Origin: Saprospiraceae bacterium
Lineage (GTDB): Bacteria; Bacteroidota; Bacteroidia; Chitinophagales; Saprospiraceae
Length of the DNA stretch: 34,955 nucleotides
Assembly (NCBI GenBank): GCA_030729925.1
Contig: JANQWK010000059.1
Coordinates: forward strand, 1-34,955
Direction of reading: 5' to 3'
Made by a program: the position numbers and the translations under genes. The notes under the pieces are model-generated. The model was not told the DNA's origin. It did no database searches and saw only the letters and a program-made list of their open reading frames with translations. Shown here piece after piece: positions 1-7,930 of this stretch. The number at the start of each line of letters is the position of its first letter. Positions within the stretch are counted from its first letter, which is position 1.

Positions 1-1
1 A

Positions 2-1207
2 TTATCCCAAAAAAGAAATCAGCACCCCGGCTGCCACTGCAGAACCGATCACGCCGGAAATATTGCTCGACATGGCGTATTGCAGCAGGTGGTTTTGCGG
101 ATCGTACTTGAGGGCGATGTCGTTGGCCACTCGGGAGGCCATGGGTACGGCACTCAGTCCGGTAGCACCGATCAGCGGATTGATTTTCTTTTTGGAAAAC
201 ATATTGGTGATCTTGACCGCAATGATACCGCCGGCAATGGAGAATGCAAAGGCCAGGAATCCACCTGCCACGATCAGCAGGGTCTGGCTGTTCAGGAAAC
301 TCTCGGCGGTCATGGTCGCCCCAATGGACAGCCCCAGAAAGATGGTCGCGGTATTCATGATGGTCTCGGAAGCAGCCACAAACAACCGGTTGGTATCGGC
401 GCCGACCTCTTTGATCAGGTTGCCAAACATGAGCAGTCCCAGCAGGGGTACGGCCGAGGGAACGAGCACGGAGACCATCAGCACCAGGATGATCGGGAAG
501 ATGATTTTCACCTTCTGGAGATCCTTGATGCGGGTTTTTGCGGGAAACAATTTTTCCTGTTCCTTCATGTTGATTTTGAGTTCCGATTCGGAGACCATCA
601 ACTTGACCACAAAGGGAATGATTACGGGCACCAGAGCCATATAGGAATACGCAGCAATGGCGATAGGCCCCAGCAAATGAGGAGCCAGGATAATGGCCGT
701 GTAGATGGCCGTAGGGCCATCGGCTCCCCCGATGATCCCCAGTGCCCCTGCCTCCTTGAGCGAAAAGCCCAGGGCTACGGCGGAGATGAGGACAATAAAA
801 ATGCCGAGCTGTGCGGCTGCGCCAAAAAAGGCCAGGCGCAGGTTGCGGAGCATGGGCCCGAAGTCGGTCATGGCACCTACCCCCATAAAAATCAGTGGAG
901 GGAGGAGACCAGTCTTGATCAGGGCGTAGTACAACATATTCATGATCCCATACTCGCTGGCAATTTGCACGAGGGTCATTTCCATAATGGCCTTATCGGC
1001 ATACGACGACACTACATTCATGTGGCCGCCCGGAAAGTTCGCCAGGAGTACCCCGAACGCGATGGGCACCAGCAGCAGCGGTTCGTATCGCTTTTTGATC
1101 CCGAGGTACAACAGCAAGAAACTCAACGAGAGCATCAGTATAGCACCGGGATCTGCTGCCAATTCCCGGAAGGCGGTCATTTCGTACAATCTACTTAAGA
1201 TATCCAT
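2..1207 (-). CDS. oadB: Sodium-pumping decarboxylase beta subunit (OadB/GcdB family)
   Basis: Integral membrane subunit that decarboxylates the carboxybiotin carried by the alpha subunit and couples this to sodium export. The 401-residue protein is almost entirely hydrophobic helices and carries the family signature GGADGPT at residues 160-166, whose aspartate (D163) corresponds to the essential sodium/proton-site Asp of the family. A second conserved-looking patch, GVGAMTDFGPML, lies at about 109-120. The stop codon is at the window's left edge, so the gene is complete. It is the last gene of a gamma-alpha-beta operon, 30 bp after the alpha gene. The substrate (oxaloacetate, methylmalonyl-CoA or glutaconyl-CoA) cannot be decided from the beta subunit; oxaloacetate is inferred from the alpha subunit's architecture. 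Confidence 0.93.
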   Translation of the reverse strand: MDILSRLYEMTAFRELAADPGAILMLSLSFLLLYLGIKKRYEPLLLVPIAFGVLLANFPGGHMNVVSSYADKAIMEMTLVQIASEYGIMNMLYYALIKTGLLPPLIFMGVGAMTDFGPMLRNLRLAFFGAAAQLGIFIVLISAVALGFSLKEAGALGIIGGADGPTAIYTAIILAPHLLGPIAIAAYSYMALVPVIIPFVVKLMVSESELKINMKEQEKLFPAKTRIKDLQKVKIIFPIILVLMVSVLVPSAVPLLGLLMFGNLIKEVGADTNRLFVAASETIMNTATIFLGLSIGATMTAESFLNSQTLLIVAGGFLAFAFSIAGGIIAVKITNMFSKKKINPLIGATGLSAVPMASRVANDIALKYDPQNHLLQYAMSSNISGVIGSAVAAGVLISFLG

Positions 1208-1237
1208 GCTTCACAGGTGGGGATTGGTTAACAAAAA

Positions 1238-3133
1238 TCAACGGATGCGCATAATCACATCGTCCTCCTCGATCTCCTCTCCGTGTCGGGCCACAATTTC
1301 AGCAACGGTACCGCTAAACTCGGCACTCACAGAATTGATCACCTTCATGGATTCGATATAGCCCACAATCGTACCTTTTTCTATGGCATCTCCCACTTTG
1401 AGGGGTTTTTCCGAGCTGTCTTTGGTTTGGAAAAACTTACCTTCCAGCGGCGCAAGGATATCTCTGGTCTGGGTATTTGTTGGAGCAGTCGGAGCCTGTG
1501 GAGCCTCGGGGGCTGTTGCTTGGGGTGCGGCGGTACTCGCAGCTGTTGGTTCTCCCCAGGAAACGGTCACTTTGTAGGCTTGTCCATTGACATCTACGTG
1601 CATCACTTGGGGCTGAACAGCCGGGAGCGATGCAGGGGTCCCCGGCACAGCCACCTGGACTTTAGGGTTTTTAGCCGCTTTGCGCGCCTCCAGGTCTTCC
1701 AGGAACTTCGCCTTGGCTTTACCGGATTTATACTCCTCGTAATTGTTGGGGTGCATGGCATATTGCATCAACTCCTCATCATCCTCGCCCTTATCCCATC
1801 CTTTTTCCTTCATTTTCTGTTCAAAAACGGGCAGTTCGTCCGGATACAGATCCTGTGGATTGCCGGTAAAGAACTCCTTGCCCTCTTTTTTGGCGAGTTC
1901 GATGATCTCTTCGCCAAGTGGCCCTGGCAATTGTCCCGAATTGCCCAGGATCAATCCCCAGGTATTATCATCTATCAATTCCCAGCGCTCCTTGCCCTTG
2001 ATCAGGTTGATCGAATTCATCAGCGCCACGTTTTTCACATATTGGCTGTAGGGGGTAACCAGGGGCGGGTAGCCCAATCTTGGCCAAACGTGTTCGACCT
2101 CTTCAAACAACTTCAGCAGCAGATCGTCTGTGGACATGGCGGCCTGTCCGCGTTTTTCCAGCCATTTGTTGAGGCTCTCCAGGCTTTTCTGCAAGTCGGC
2201 CATCAAACTTCCCATCATGCCTCCGGGCAGACCCGATCCGATGAGTAGGGAATTGGTGAGTCTGTTTTTGGGATCAATATAATATCCGAGGAAATCGTCA
2301 ATAAACTCTTGGGTAAGCGAGCGGGCCTCCATGTAAGCCTTCATGTTGATCGGAGGAACATCAAATCCATCGTCTTGCAACATCGCGTGGATAGTCAGGA
2401 GGTCGGCATGACCGGTACCCCAGGAAAGCGGTTCCATCCCCACGTCAATAATATCAGCCCCGTTGCGAGCCGCCTCCAGAGCCGAAGCCACAGAGAAGCC
2501 GGGGGTGGAGTGGCCGTGGTATTGAATCAGGATATTGGGGTGTCGCTCGCGGATTCCTTTGACCATTCTGCCAATCGAAGCCGGGCGACCCACACCTGCC
2601 ATATCTTTCAAACAAATCTCTTCTGCACCCAAGGCGATCAGTTCATCGGCCAGGTTGATGTAGTAGTCAACCGTATGGATCGGAGAATAAGTAATAGACA
2701 GGGCGGCTTGTGCAATCATGCCCCCTGCTTTGGCGTACTCAAACGAGAGCGCCATATTCTGGGTATTGTTGAGTCCGTCGAAGGAGCGGGAAATATCCGT
2801 GCCCTGTTTTTTCTTGACCTTGAACATCAACTTGCGGAGATCTTTGGGAGCGGGATTCAGCCTCAGGGCGTTTAGCCCCCTTTCCAGCATTTGGGTCTGG
2901 ATGCCGGCCTCGTTGAAAGCCTTCGTCCAGCGCCGGACGGAAGTATTGGGGTTTTCCCCAAACAGCAGGTTGATTTGCTCGAAGCCCCCACCATTGGTCT
3001 CTACCCGGGCAAAACAGCCCATATCCACAATTACCGGTGCAATGCGCTCCAATTGATCTACTCGGGGCATGTACTTGCCCGAAGATTGCCACATATCGCG
3101 GTAAACCAGGCACAATTTAATTTCTTTTCCCAT
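1238..3133 (-). CDS. oadA: Biotin-dependent decarboxylase alpha subunit (oxaloacetate decarboxylase type) with fused biotinyl domain
   Basis: Carboxyltransferase subunit that moves CO2 from a 2-oxoacid to biotin. The order is an HMGL-like TIM barrel (about 5-280), a conserved carboxylase domain (about 300-470), a Pro/Ala-rich linker (about 535-560) and a biotinyl domain with ESMKV, biotinylated lysine K597, 34 residues from the end as is usual. Metal-site residues can be seen: D13, K176 in KDMAG, and H206/H208 in YHGH. Some motifs depart from the textbook pattern: RDMWQS rather than RDAHQS, and LERGLN where LLRGQN is usual, so the acid decarboxylated may not be oxaloacetate. It lies between the gamma gene (28 bp upstream) and the beta gene (30 bp downstream). 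Carboxyltransferase-plus-biotin function is very likely; the substrate is an inference. Confidence 0.9.
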   Translation of the reverse strand: MGKEIKLCLVYRDMWQSSGKYMPRVDQLERIAPVIVDMGCFARVETNGGGFEQINLLFGENPNTSVRRWTKAFNEAGIQTQMLERGLNALRLNPAPKDLRKLMFKVKKKQGTDISRSFDGLNNTQNMALSFEYAKAGGMIAQAALSITYSPIHTVDYYINLADELIALGAEEICLKDMAGVGRPASIGRMVKGIRERHPNILIQYHGHSTPGFSVASALEAARNGADIIDVGMEPLSWGTGHADLLTIHAMLQDDGFDVPPINMKAYMEARSLTQEFIDDFLGYYIDPKNRLTNSLLIGSGLPGGMMGSLMADLQKSLESLNKWLEKRGQAAMSTDDLLLKLFEEVEHVWPRLGYPPLVTPYSQYVKNVALMNSINLIKGKERWELIDDNTWGLILGNSGQLPGPLGEEIIELAKKEGKEFFTGNPQDLYPDELPVFEQKMKEKGWDKGEDDEELMQYAMHPNNYEEYKSGKAKAKFLEDLEARKAAKNPKVQVAVPGTPASLPAVQPQVMHVDVNGQAYKVTVSWGEPTAASTAAPQATAPEAPQAPTAPTNTQTRDILAPLEGKFFQTKDSSEKPLKVGDAIEKGTIVGYIESMKVINSVSAEFSGTVAEIVARHGEEIEEDDVIMRIR

Positions 3134-3161
3134 GATATCAGGTCTTGGTTAGTCAGTTAGC

Positions 3162-3413
3162 TTAATTTTTCTCGATCTTCAACACGCTTGCTTTTCCTTC
3201 GCTGAGTTGCGCCACGGCAGCGGTAATAACAGCTATGTGGGTAGAAGGTATTCCGGCCGGACTTGGCGGAGCGGATTCGGTTTCACGGTGCAGGGCGTTG
3301 ACAATTTTGATGAGTAGCCGGCCGGTAAGTACGACCAGTCCGAGAACCATAAACACAGTGATCATTCCAATCGCCAAAACGATGAATGCCGTTTCAAGGT
3401 TTTCTGTTGCCAT
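3162..3413 (-). CDS. oadG: Sodium-pumping decarboxylase gamma subunit (OadG family)
   Basis: Small membrane anchor that holds the alpha subunit to the beta subunit. The 83-residue protein has one transmembrane helix at about residues 9-31 followed by a short charged, Pro-rich cytoplasmic tail, the usual OadG layout and length. The family is poorly conserved in sequence, so the call rests largely on size, topology and its position as first gene of the operon, directly before the alpha gene. A good Bacteroidota-type promoter lies 46-75 bp upstream on the same strand. Confidence 0.82.
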   Translation of the reverse strand: MATENLETAFIVLAIGMITVFMVLGLVVLTGRLLIKIVNALHRETESAPPSPAGIPSTHIAVITAAVAQLSEGKASVLKIEKN

Positions 3414-3458
3414 AATTGTTGGGTTAGTCGTTTTTCGCGCTCCTTTTTAACGAAGGGG

Positions 3459-3488
3459 CAAATTTAGCAAAAACCCAGCCATAACAAA
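3459..3488 (-). promoter_or_regulatory. Promoter for the oadG-oadA-oadB operon
   Basis: On the minus strand TTTG (3485-3488) is followed after 18 bp by TAAATTTG (3459-3466), which matches the Bacteroidota vegetative consensus TTTG-N(17-23)-TAnnTTTG. Transcription would start near 3452, giving a leader of about 40 nt before the oadG start at 3413. Both boxes are seen directly; promoter activity is inferred. Confidence 0.55.
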
Positions 3489-3506
3489 CTTTTGCAGCCA
3501 AAAAAT

Positions 3507-3571
3507 ACCCCCTTAAAGATTTTCCGGGTTGACTTTTGTCACCATAAGGGGGTTTACCCCGGCTCGCCGGG
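3507..3571. promoter_or_regulatory. Inverted repeats between oad operon and aspartokinase
   Basis: The 247-bp divergent gap holds a perfect 9-bp inverted repeat, ACCCCCTTA (3507-3515) and TAAGGGGGT (3545-3553), separated by 29 bp. It is followed by a tight CCCGGC-TC-GCCGGG palindrome (3558-3571). Neither is followed by a clear T-run in the sense of a convergent transcript, so an operator or attenuation role is possible. The repeat is seen; the function is unknown. Confidence 0.3.
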
Positions 3572-3612
3572 AAAAATGTAGCGCATTGTCCACAATAGTT
3601 CCTGCATCTGCT

Positions 3613-3620
3613 TACTTTTG
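3613..3620 (+). promoter_or_regulatory. -7 box upstream of aspartokinase
   Basis: TACTTTTG fits TAnnTTTG and lies 40 bp before the aspartokinase start at 3661. The nearest upstream TTG (3586-3588) is 24 bp away, slightly too far, so only the -7 element is convincing. Confidence 0.35.
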
Positions 3621-3660
3621 CAGGACTATTTTTGTTCCCAAATGATATCCAGATCAAGAC

Positions 3661-4959
3661 ATGAGCCGAAAAATTAAGGTGTTTAAATTCGGGGGGAGTT
3701 CCCTGAAAAATGTAGAAAATATTGGCAGGGTGGTGGAGATTCTCCGTCAGCATCGCGATCAGCAGATCCTGATTGTGGTTTCAGCGATGGGCGAGACGAC
3801 CAACGGCCTGGAGAAAGTGGTTGCCGCGCATGCAAAGGGCACGGGCCAGGCAATTTCCCTGCTGCAGGATATTCGGGCTTACCACCTGGAGATCCTCCGC
3901 CGGTTGGTGCCGGATGAGGGGCAGGAAGTGTATGCCCTGATCAATGATTTGTTTGTAGAGATCGAGTGGGTGCTCGACGAGGCGCCCCATGACAATTATG
4001 ACTACATGTACGATCAGGTAGTGGGTTTTGGCGAGTTGCTCTCTTCCCGCATCATCCAGGCAGCCCTGCAACAGGCCGATCTTCCTACCACCTGGTTCGA
4101 TGCCCGGGATGTGATCCTGACGGACAACCTCTACCGCGAGGGTTGGGTACAGTGGGACCAGACGATTGCGCGGGCCAAACAGGTGCTCACGCCGCTGCTG
4201 GGCGAACCGGGCTTCCTGATCACCCAGGGCTTCATTGGTTCTACCTCCGAAAACTTCACCACCACGCTGGGTCGGGAGGGTTCGGACTATTCGGCCGCGA
4301 TTTTTTCGCATTGTTTGGATGCGGCCAGCATGACCGTTTGGAAGGATGTGGCCGGGGTGTTGAATGCCGATCCGAAGATTTTCGATAATGTGATTCGGTT
4401 AGATCGGATTTCCTACAAGGAGGCCATCGAAATGACGTACTACGGAGCCAGGGTAATTCACCTGAAAACGGTAAAACCCTTGCAAAACAAAAATATCCCC
4501 CTTTATATCAAGTCTTATCTGCACCCGGAAGATCCCGGAACGGCTATTTCCGGCGATGTGGATGTGAGTTATCCGCCCATCATCGCAATCGAAAAAAATC
4601 AGGCGCTCTTGCAGATTTCTACCCTGGATTTTTCTTTTGTGGCCGAACAGCATATCAGTACTCTGTTCCAACACATTGCCCGATTTCGACTGCAAGTGAA
4701 TACGATGCAGAATACCGGCTTGAGTTTTGTGGTCTGCTTTAACGATATTGACGAGAAGGTGGATCAGTTTGTAGAGGCTATTTCTGCTGATTTTCAGGTG
4801 TATGTGGACAGGGGGGTGGAATTGATCACGGTGCGGCACTATCAGAAAGATTTGCTGGAAGAATTGGTTTCCGGCAAGGTGGTGCTGATGGAAGAGCGGA
4901 TCAAGGACACGGCTCAGATGGTGGTCAAAACAGTACCTCGTTTGAAATTAAAATCCTGA
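3661..4959 (+). CDS. Aspartate kinase (first of two)
   Basis: Phosphorylates L-aspartate with ATP, the first step toward lysine, threonine, methionine and diaminopimelate. The 432-residue protein opens with the kinase signature KFGGSS (9-14), has the TTLGREGSDYSA substrate/nucleotide segment at about 201-212, and ends in a divergent regulatory region of about 130 residues consistent with tandem ACT domains. It resembles the short, monofunctional Bacteroidota aspartokinases rather than a ThrA fusion, since no homoserine dehydrogenase domain follows. tilS starts 4 bp after its stop, so the two are probably co-transcribed. A second, differently built aspartokinase lies at 22041-23381. Which end-product inhibits each one cannot be read from the sequence. 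Confidence 0.92.
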   Translation: MSRKIKVFKFGGSSLKNVENIGRVVEILRQHRDQQILIVVSAMGETTNGLEKVVAAHAKGTGQAISLLQDIRAYHLEILRRLVPDEGQEVYALINDLFVEIEWVLDEAPHDNYDYMYDQVVGFGELLSSRIIQAALQQADLPTTWFDARDVILTDNLYREGWVQWDQTIARAKQVLTPLLGEPGFLITQGFIGSTSENFTTTLGREGSDYSAAIFSHCLDAASMTVWKDVAGVLNADPKIFDNVIRLDRISYKEAIEMTYYGARVIHLKTVKPLQNKNIPLYIKSYLHPEDPGTAISGDVDVSYPPIIAIEKNQALLQISTLDFSFVAEQHISTLFQHIARFRLQVNTMQNTGLSFVVCFNDIDEKVDQFVEAISADFQVYVDRGVELITVRHYQKDLLEELVSGKVVLMEERIKDTAQMVVKTVPRLKLKS

Positions 4960-4963
4960 TCGC

Positions 4964-6292
4964 ATGGTGCCGGAGGTCGCAGCGATGCTGTCGGACGAAC
5001 TGAATGTGTCCGCATCCGACCGGATCCTGGTGGCTCTGAGTGGTGGACTGGATTCTGTGACCCTGGGTTTTGTGTTGCACCAGTTGGGCTACGCGATCGG
5101 TCTGGCGCACGTGAATTACGGTCTCCGGGGGGTAGATTCGGACGCAGACGAAGCCTTTGCGGCCCATCTGGCGGTTCAATGGGGGCTGCCCTTTTTTGTG
5201 ACCCGGTTTGATACCAAAAACAAAGCAGCAGCGGAGGGGCGATCGGTGCAGGAACTGGCGCGGGAGTTGCGCTACACCTGGTTGGAAAACATTCGAGCGG
5301 AAGCGGGTTTTGACTGGATCGCAACCGCGCACCACCGCAACGATGCTATAGAAACGGCTCTTTTTCATTTTGCCAGAGGCACAGGTATCCACGGACTGAG
5401 GGGGATTCCCGCGCGCAACCAGCGCATCATCCGCCCGCTGATCCGGTTGTTTCGATCCGATATCCTGGATTTTGCCCGGAGGGAAGAACTTGTTTGGCGG
5501 GAAGATGCCAGCAACGAAAGTTCCCTGTACCAGCGCAATTACCTGCGCAATGAGGTCATTCCCAAGCTGGAAGGATTGCATGGGGGCTTCATCGGGGGAG
5601 CGGGCAGGACGATAGACCTGATGCGGGCTGCAGGGGTGTGGTACGATTGGGCGATCGGATACTGGAAAACACAGGTAAGCAGCCGGCAAGATGGAACTTT
5701 GCGGCTCCACAAGGAACAGCTACGCGCTGCCCCTGATCCCGGCGCCCTGCTCTGGGAAATTTTACATCCCCTGGGGTTTTCGGCCGCTCAGGTATCGGAT
5801 ATCCTGGATCCTTCGACCCGAACGGGGGCCGTATTTGAGGGGAAAGGGCAACGCTTGGTCAATGACCGGGACTACTGGCTGCTGCGTCCGTGGCCCGAAG
5901 CAGAGATGGGGGACTACAACCTCGAGTTGGGCCAGGAGGAACTTGTCCTTCCGGATGTACGGATCCGTTGTTTTCCCGAAGGGGGCATCCCTACTGTTTT
6001 TTCGGATGATCCCCGGATAGTTTACCTGGCGCTGGAGCACAAAGACTTCCCCTTGCGGGTTCGCAAATGGCGGGTGGGCGACCTGTTTCAGCCATTTGGA
6101 ATGGGGGGGAAACACCAAAAAATACAGGATTTGTTCAGCAACCGAAAGATGAGTCTGCCCGAAAAAGAAAAAATTTGGGTACTGGCAACAGCCGACGGTC
6201 GGATCTGTTGGGTCATGGGGCTTCGGACGGACGAGCGTTTTCGGGTAAAACCCGACAGCCGGCAGGTTTGGCGACTGGAAATAAAAAAATAA
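4964..6292 (+). CDS. tilS: tRNA(Ile)-lysidine synthase
   Basis: ATP-dependent enzyme that attaches lysine to C34 of tRNA-Ile(CAU), changing its codon specificity from AUG to AUA. The N-terminal PP-loop ATP pyrophosphatase motif SGGLDSV is at residues 26-32, followed by HVNYGLRG and the ATAHHRNDAIET segment typical of TilS. The C-terminal part contains RVRKWRVGDLFQPFGMGGKH, a TilS C-terminal domain signature. The length of 442 residues is normal for the two-domain bacterial form. It follows the aspartokinase by 4 bp without a visible Shine-Dalgarno sequence, suggesting translation coupled to the upstream gene. Confidence 0.95.
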   Translation: MVPEVAAMLSDELNVSASDRILVALSGGLDSVTLGFVLHQLGYAIGLAHVNYGLRGVDSDADEAFAAHLAVQWGLPFFVTRFDTKNKAAAEGRSVQELARELRYTWLENIRAEAGFDWIATAHHRNDAIETALFHFARGTGIHGLRGIPARNQRIIRPLIRLFRSDILDFARREELVWREDASNESSLYQRNYLRNEVIPKLEGLHGGFIGGAGRTIDLMRAAGVWYDWAIGYWKTQVSSRQDGTLRLHKEQLRAAPDPGALLWEILHPLGFSAAQVSDILDPSTRTGAVFEGKGQRLVNDRDYWLLRPWPEAEMGDYNLELGQEELVLPDVRIRCFPEGGIPTVFSDDPRIVYLALEHKDFPLRVRKWRVGDLFQPFGMGGKHQKIQDLFSNRKMSLPEKEKIWVLATADGRICWVMGLRTDERFRVKPDSRQVWRLEIKK

Positions 6293-6297
6293 GTTTG
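6267..6297 (+). promoter_or_regulatory. Promoter for the T9SS cargo gene
   Basis: TTTG (6267-6270), then 19 bp, then TAAGTTTG (6290-6297), an excellent match to the Bacteroidota promoter consensus; it overlaps the end of tilS. A second TAnnTTTG match, TAACTTTG, follows immediately (6298-6305). The predicted start near 6304 would leave a leader of about 17 nt before the ATG at 6321, which supports that start codon over the TTG at 6303. Confidence 0.5.
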
Positions 6298-6320
6298 TAA
6301 CTTTGAATCAAAATCCCAAT

Positions 6321-7376
6321 ATGACGCGATACCTGATTACCCTGATAGCAACACTCTTGTGTTTGCCCCTCTTTTCCCAAGAGATAGAAATTCCCCGCAC
6401 CCAAATGTCCCTCATCACCAAAAAAACGGCCGTCTGGTGTCCATACTGTGGCGATTGGGGCTGGAACATGTACAAAGGACTGGTTGAGGACAATGCCTCC
6501 CGGGCTCTGATGCTGTCTGCCCATTACAGTGGGGATTTGTCCAACAGTACCGCGATCGCCCTTACCGGCAACTTTGGCGGTGCCGGTCAGCCCAGATTTT
6601 ACCTCGGACACCGGGATCAGGGCGTGAACAGTGGCAACATGTCCACCAAGCGTGCGGATATAAAAGCTGCGGTGAGCGATGCCTATGAAAACGGCACGCC
6701 GCTGGCACAAACGGGGTTCCGGATTGAAGTCTCCGGTCAGACCGCCACGGTACAAACCGCAACCCGTTTTTTCAGCGCAGCTGAAGGCACCTACCGATTA
6801 GGAGCCTACCTGGTGCGCAAAACCTTGAATTATTCCCAGGCCGGTCGTGGGAGCATGGCAGACCATACCAATTTGCTGATCCGGGCACTGGGGAGTGAAA
6901 ATTTCGGAAAAGCGATTGTCAATGGCAGCGTAGCGGCAGAAACCCTTTTCAACGAAACCTTTCAGGTGGAATTTGAAGCATCGGAAAAACCGGAGGATTA
7001 CCTCGTGGCGACCATCCTGTGGAAGGAGGTCAACGGGAAATTTGAATTTGTGAATACCAATTTTTCCGACCTGGTATCAGAGGTATCCACGTCGGTCAAC
7101 TCGAATATCCTGGCGGAAAAAAGTCTGACGCTGGCTCCGAATCCCGTGGCGGATGTATTGTATCTGAGTTTTTCCTTGAAGCAGTCGGTAGCAGATGCCC
7201 GGATCAGCATTCGCGATTTGCAGGGCAGGGAACTGCGCCGGGTATTGGCCGGATCGCTCGAGGCAGGTCCTCAAGCTTTGGAAGTCAATAACCTGGAAAC
7301 ACTTCCTGCGGGGGTATATGTGGTACAATTTAACCTGGGAGGGTCGCTGTCGGCCGTGAAATGGGTCAAGCAATAG
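6321..7376 (+). CDS. Secreted thioredoxin-like protein with type IX secretion sorting domain (Omp28-like)
   Basis: A signal peptide occupies residues 1-19 (ending LFSQ) when translation begins at the ATG at 6321; the open frame extends upstream to a TTG at 6303, but the signal peptide fits the ATG. A thioredoxin-like segment with the redox motif WCPYCG follows at about residues 40-45. The C-terminal 80 or so residues form a type A T9SS sorting domain: LTLAPNPVADVLYLSF, a central IRDLQGRELRR strand, and the ending GVYVVQFNLGGS. The protein would cross the inner membrane by Sec and the outer membrane by T9SS, then be released or anchored to the surface. Overall it resembles the Omp28-related family. 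A thiol-disulfide role is inferred from the CXXC motif; the partner is unknown. Confidence 0.8.
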   Translation: MTRYLITLIATLLCLPLFSQEIEIPRTQMSLITKKTAVWCPYCGDWGWNMYKGLVEDNASRALMLSAHYSGDLSNSTAIALTGNFGGAGQPRFYLGHRDQGVNSGNMSTKRADIKAAVSDAYENGTPLAQTGFRIEVSGQTATVQTATRFFSAAEGTYRLGAYLVRKTLNYSQAGRGSMADHTNLLIRALGSENFGKAIVNGSVAAETLFNETFQVEFEASEKPEDYLVATILWKEVNGKFEFVNTNFSDLVSEVSTSVNSNILAEKSLTLAPNPVADVLYLSFSLKQSVADARISIRDLQGRELRRVLAGSLEAGPQALEVNNLETLPAGVYVVQFNLGGSLSAVKWVKQ

Positions 7377-7386
7377 GTCGGTCCGC

Positions 7387-7848
7387 ATGATCAGACTGGA
7401 TTTGTTGTCAAAGGTCAACCAACTGCGCACTAAGAAGGAGGCCGAAAAAACCCTGGTATTTGACCCCTTGAGGAAAAAATGGATCGTGCTGCAACCGGAG
7501 GAATTGGTGCGACAATGCCTGATTCTATGGCTACACGAGGAGTTGCAGTATCCCCTGCAGCGGATGTCGGCCGAAAGAGGCATCAACGTGCAATCGCTTT
7601 CCCGCCGGTACGACTTGTTGGTCTATGACAAACAACTGCAGCCCTGGTTGTTGGCCGAGTGCAAAGCACCCAAGGTAGCCCTCTCGGATCGCGTATGGGA
7701 GCAGGCGGGTCAGTACAATTGGTTTGACGAGCGGCTTAGGGTTCCTTATATTCTGATTACCAATGGAATAGAAACAAATTGTTCCAAAATCAACTACGCG
7801 GAGCACCGTTGGGAGCCCCTGGACGCATTGCCGAACTGGCCGGAATAA
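7387..7848 (+). CDS. Stand-alone type I restriction HsdR N-terminal (PD-(D/E)XK) domain protein
   Basis: A 153-residue protein matching the HsdR_N_2-type domain that Bacteroidota often encode on its own. The nuclease-like core is visible as RRYDLLVYD (D76) followed by the strand LLAECKAP (E91 and K93), the D...ExK arrangement. No helicase, specificity or methylase gene lies next to it, so it is not part of a local type I restriction system. It starts 10 bp after the T9SS cargo gene and shares its strand. Its cellular role is unknown; the family is usually annotated only by domain. Confidence 0.8.
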   Translation: MIRLDLLSKVNQLRTKKEAEKTLVFDPLRKKWIVLQPEELVRQCLILWLHEELQYPLQRMSAERGINVQSLSRRYDLLVYDKQLQPWLLAECKAPKVALSDRVWEQAGQYNWFDERLRVPYILITNGIETNCSKINYAEHRWEPLDALPNWPE

Positions 7849-7894
7849 TTGACATCCCGGAAGCATGGTCACCAACATCTTCCAGACAATATTG

Positions 7895-7902
7895 TATATT
7901 TG
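7895..7902 (+). promoter_or_regulatory. -7 box upstream of threonine dehydrogenase
   Basis: TATATTTG matches TAnnTTTG and sits 28 bp before the ATG at 7931. No TTG is present at the usual distance upstream, so support is partial. Confidence 0.35.
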
Positions 7903-7930
7903 AAGTGAATAAGCACTAACCAAATTGAAC

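Noticed and set aside
80-1198. Long plus-strand open frame opposite the decarboxylase beta gene
   Set aside because: It is a shadow of oadB; composition is Gln/His/Gly-rich and resembles no protein family.
3414-3660. Lysine riboswitch before the first aspartokinase
   Set aside because: The 247-bp gap is short for one and the inverted repeats do not resemble the L box. The second aspartokinase has only a 95-bp upstream gap.
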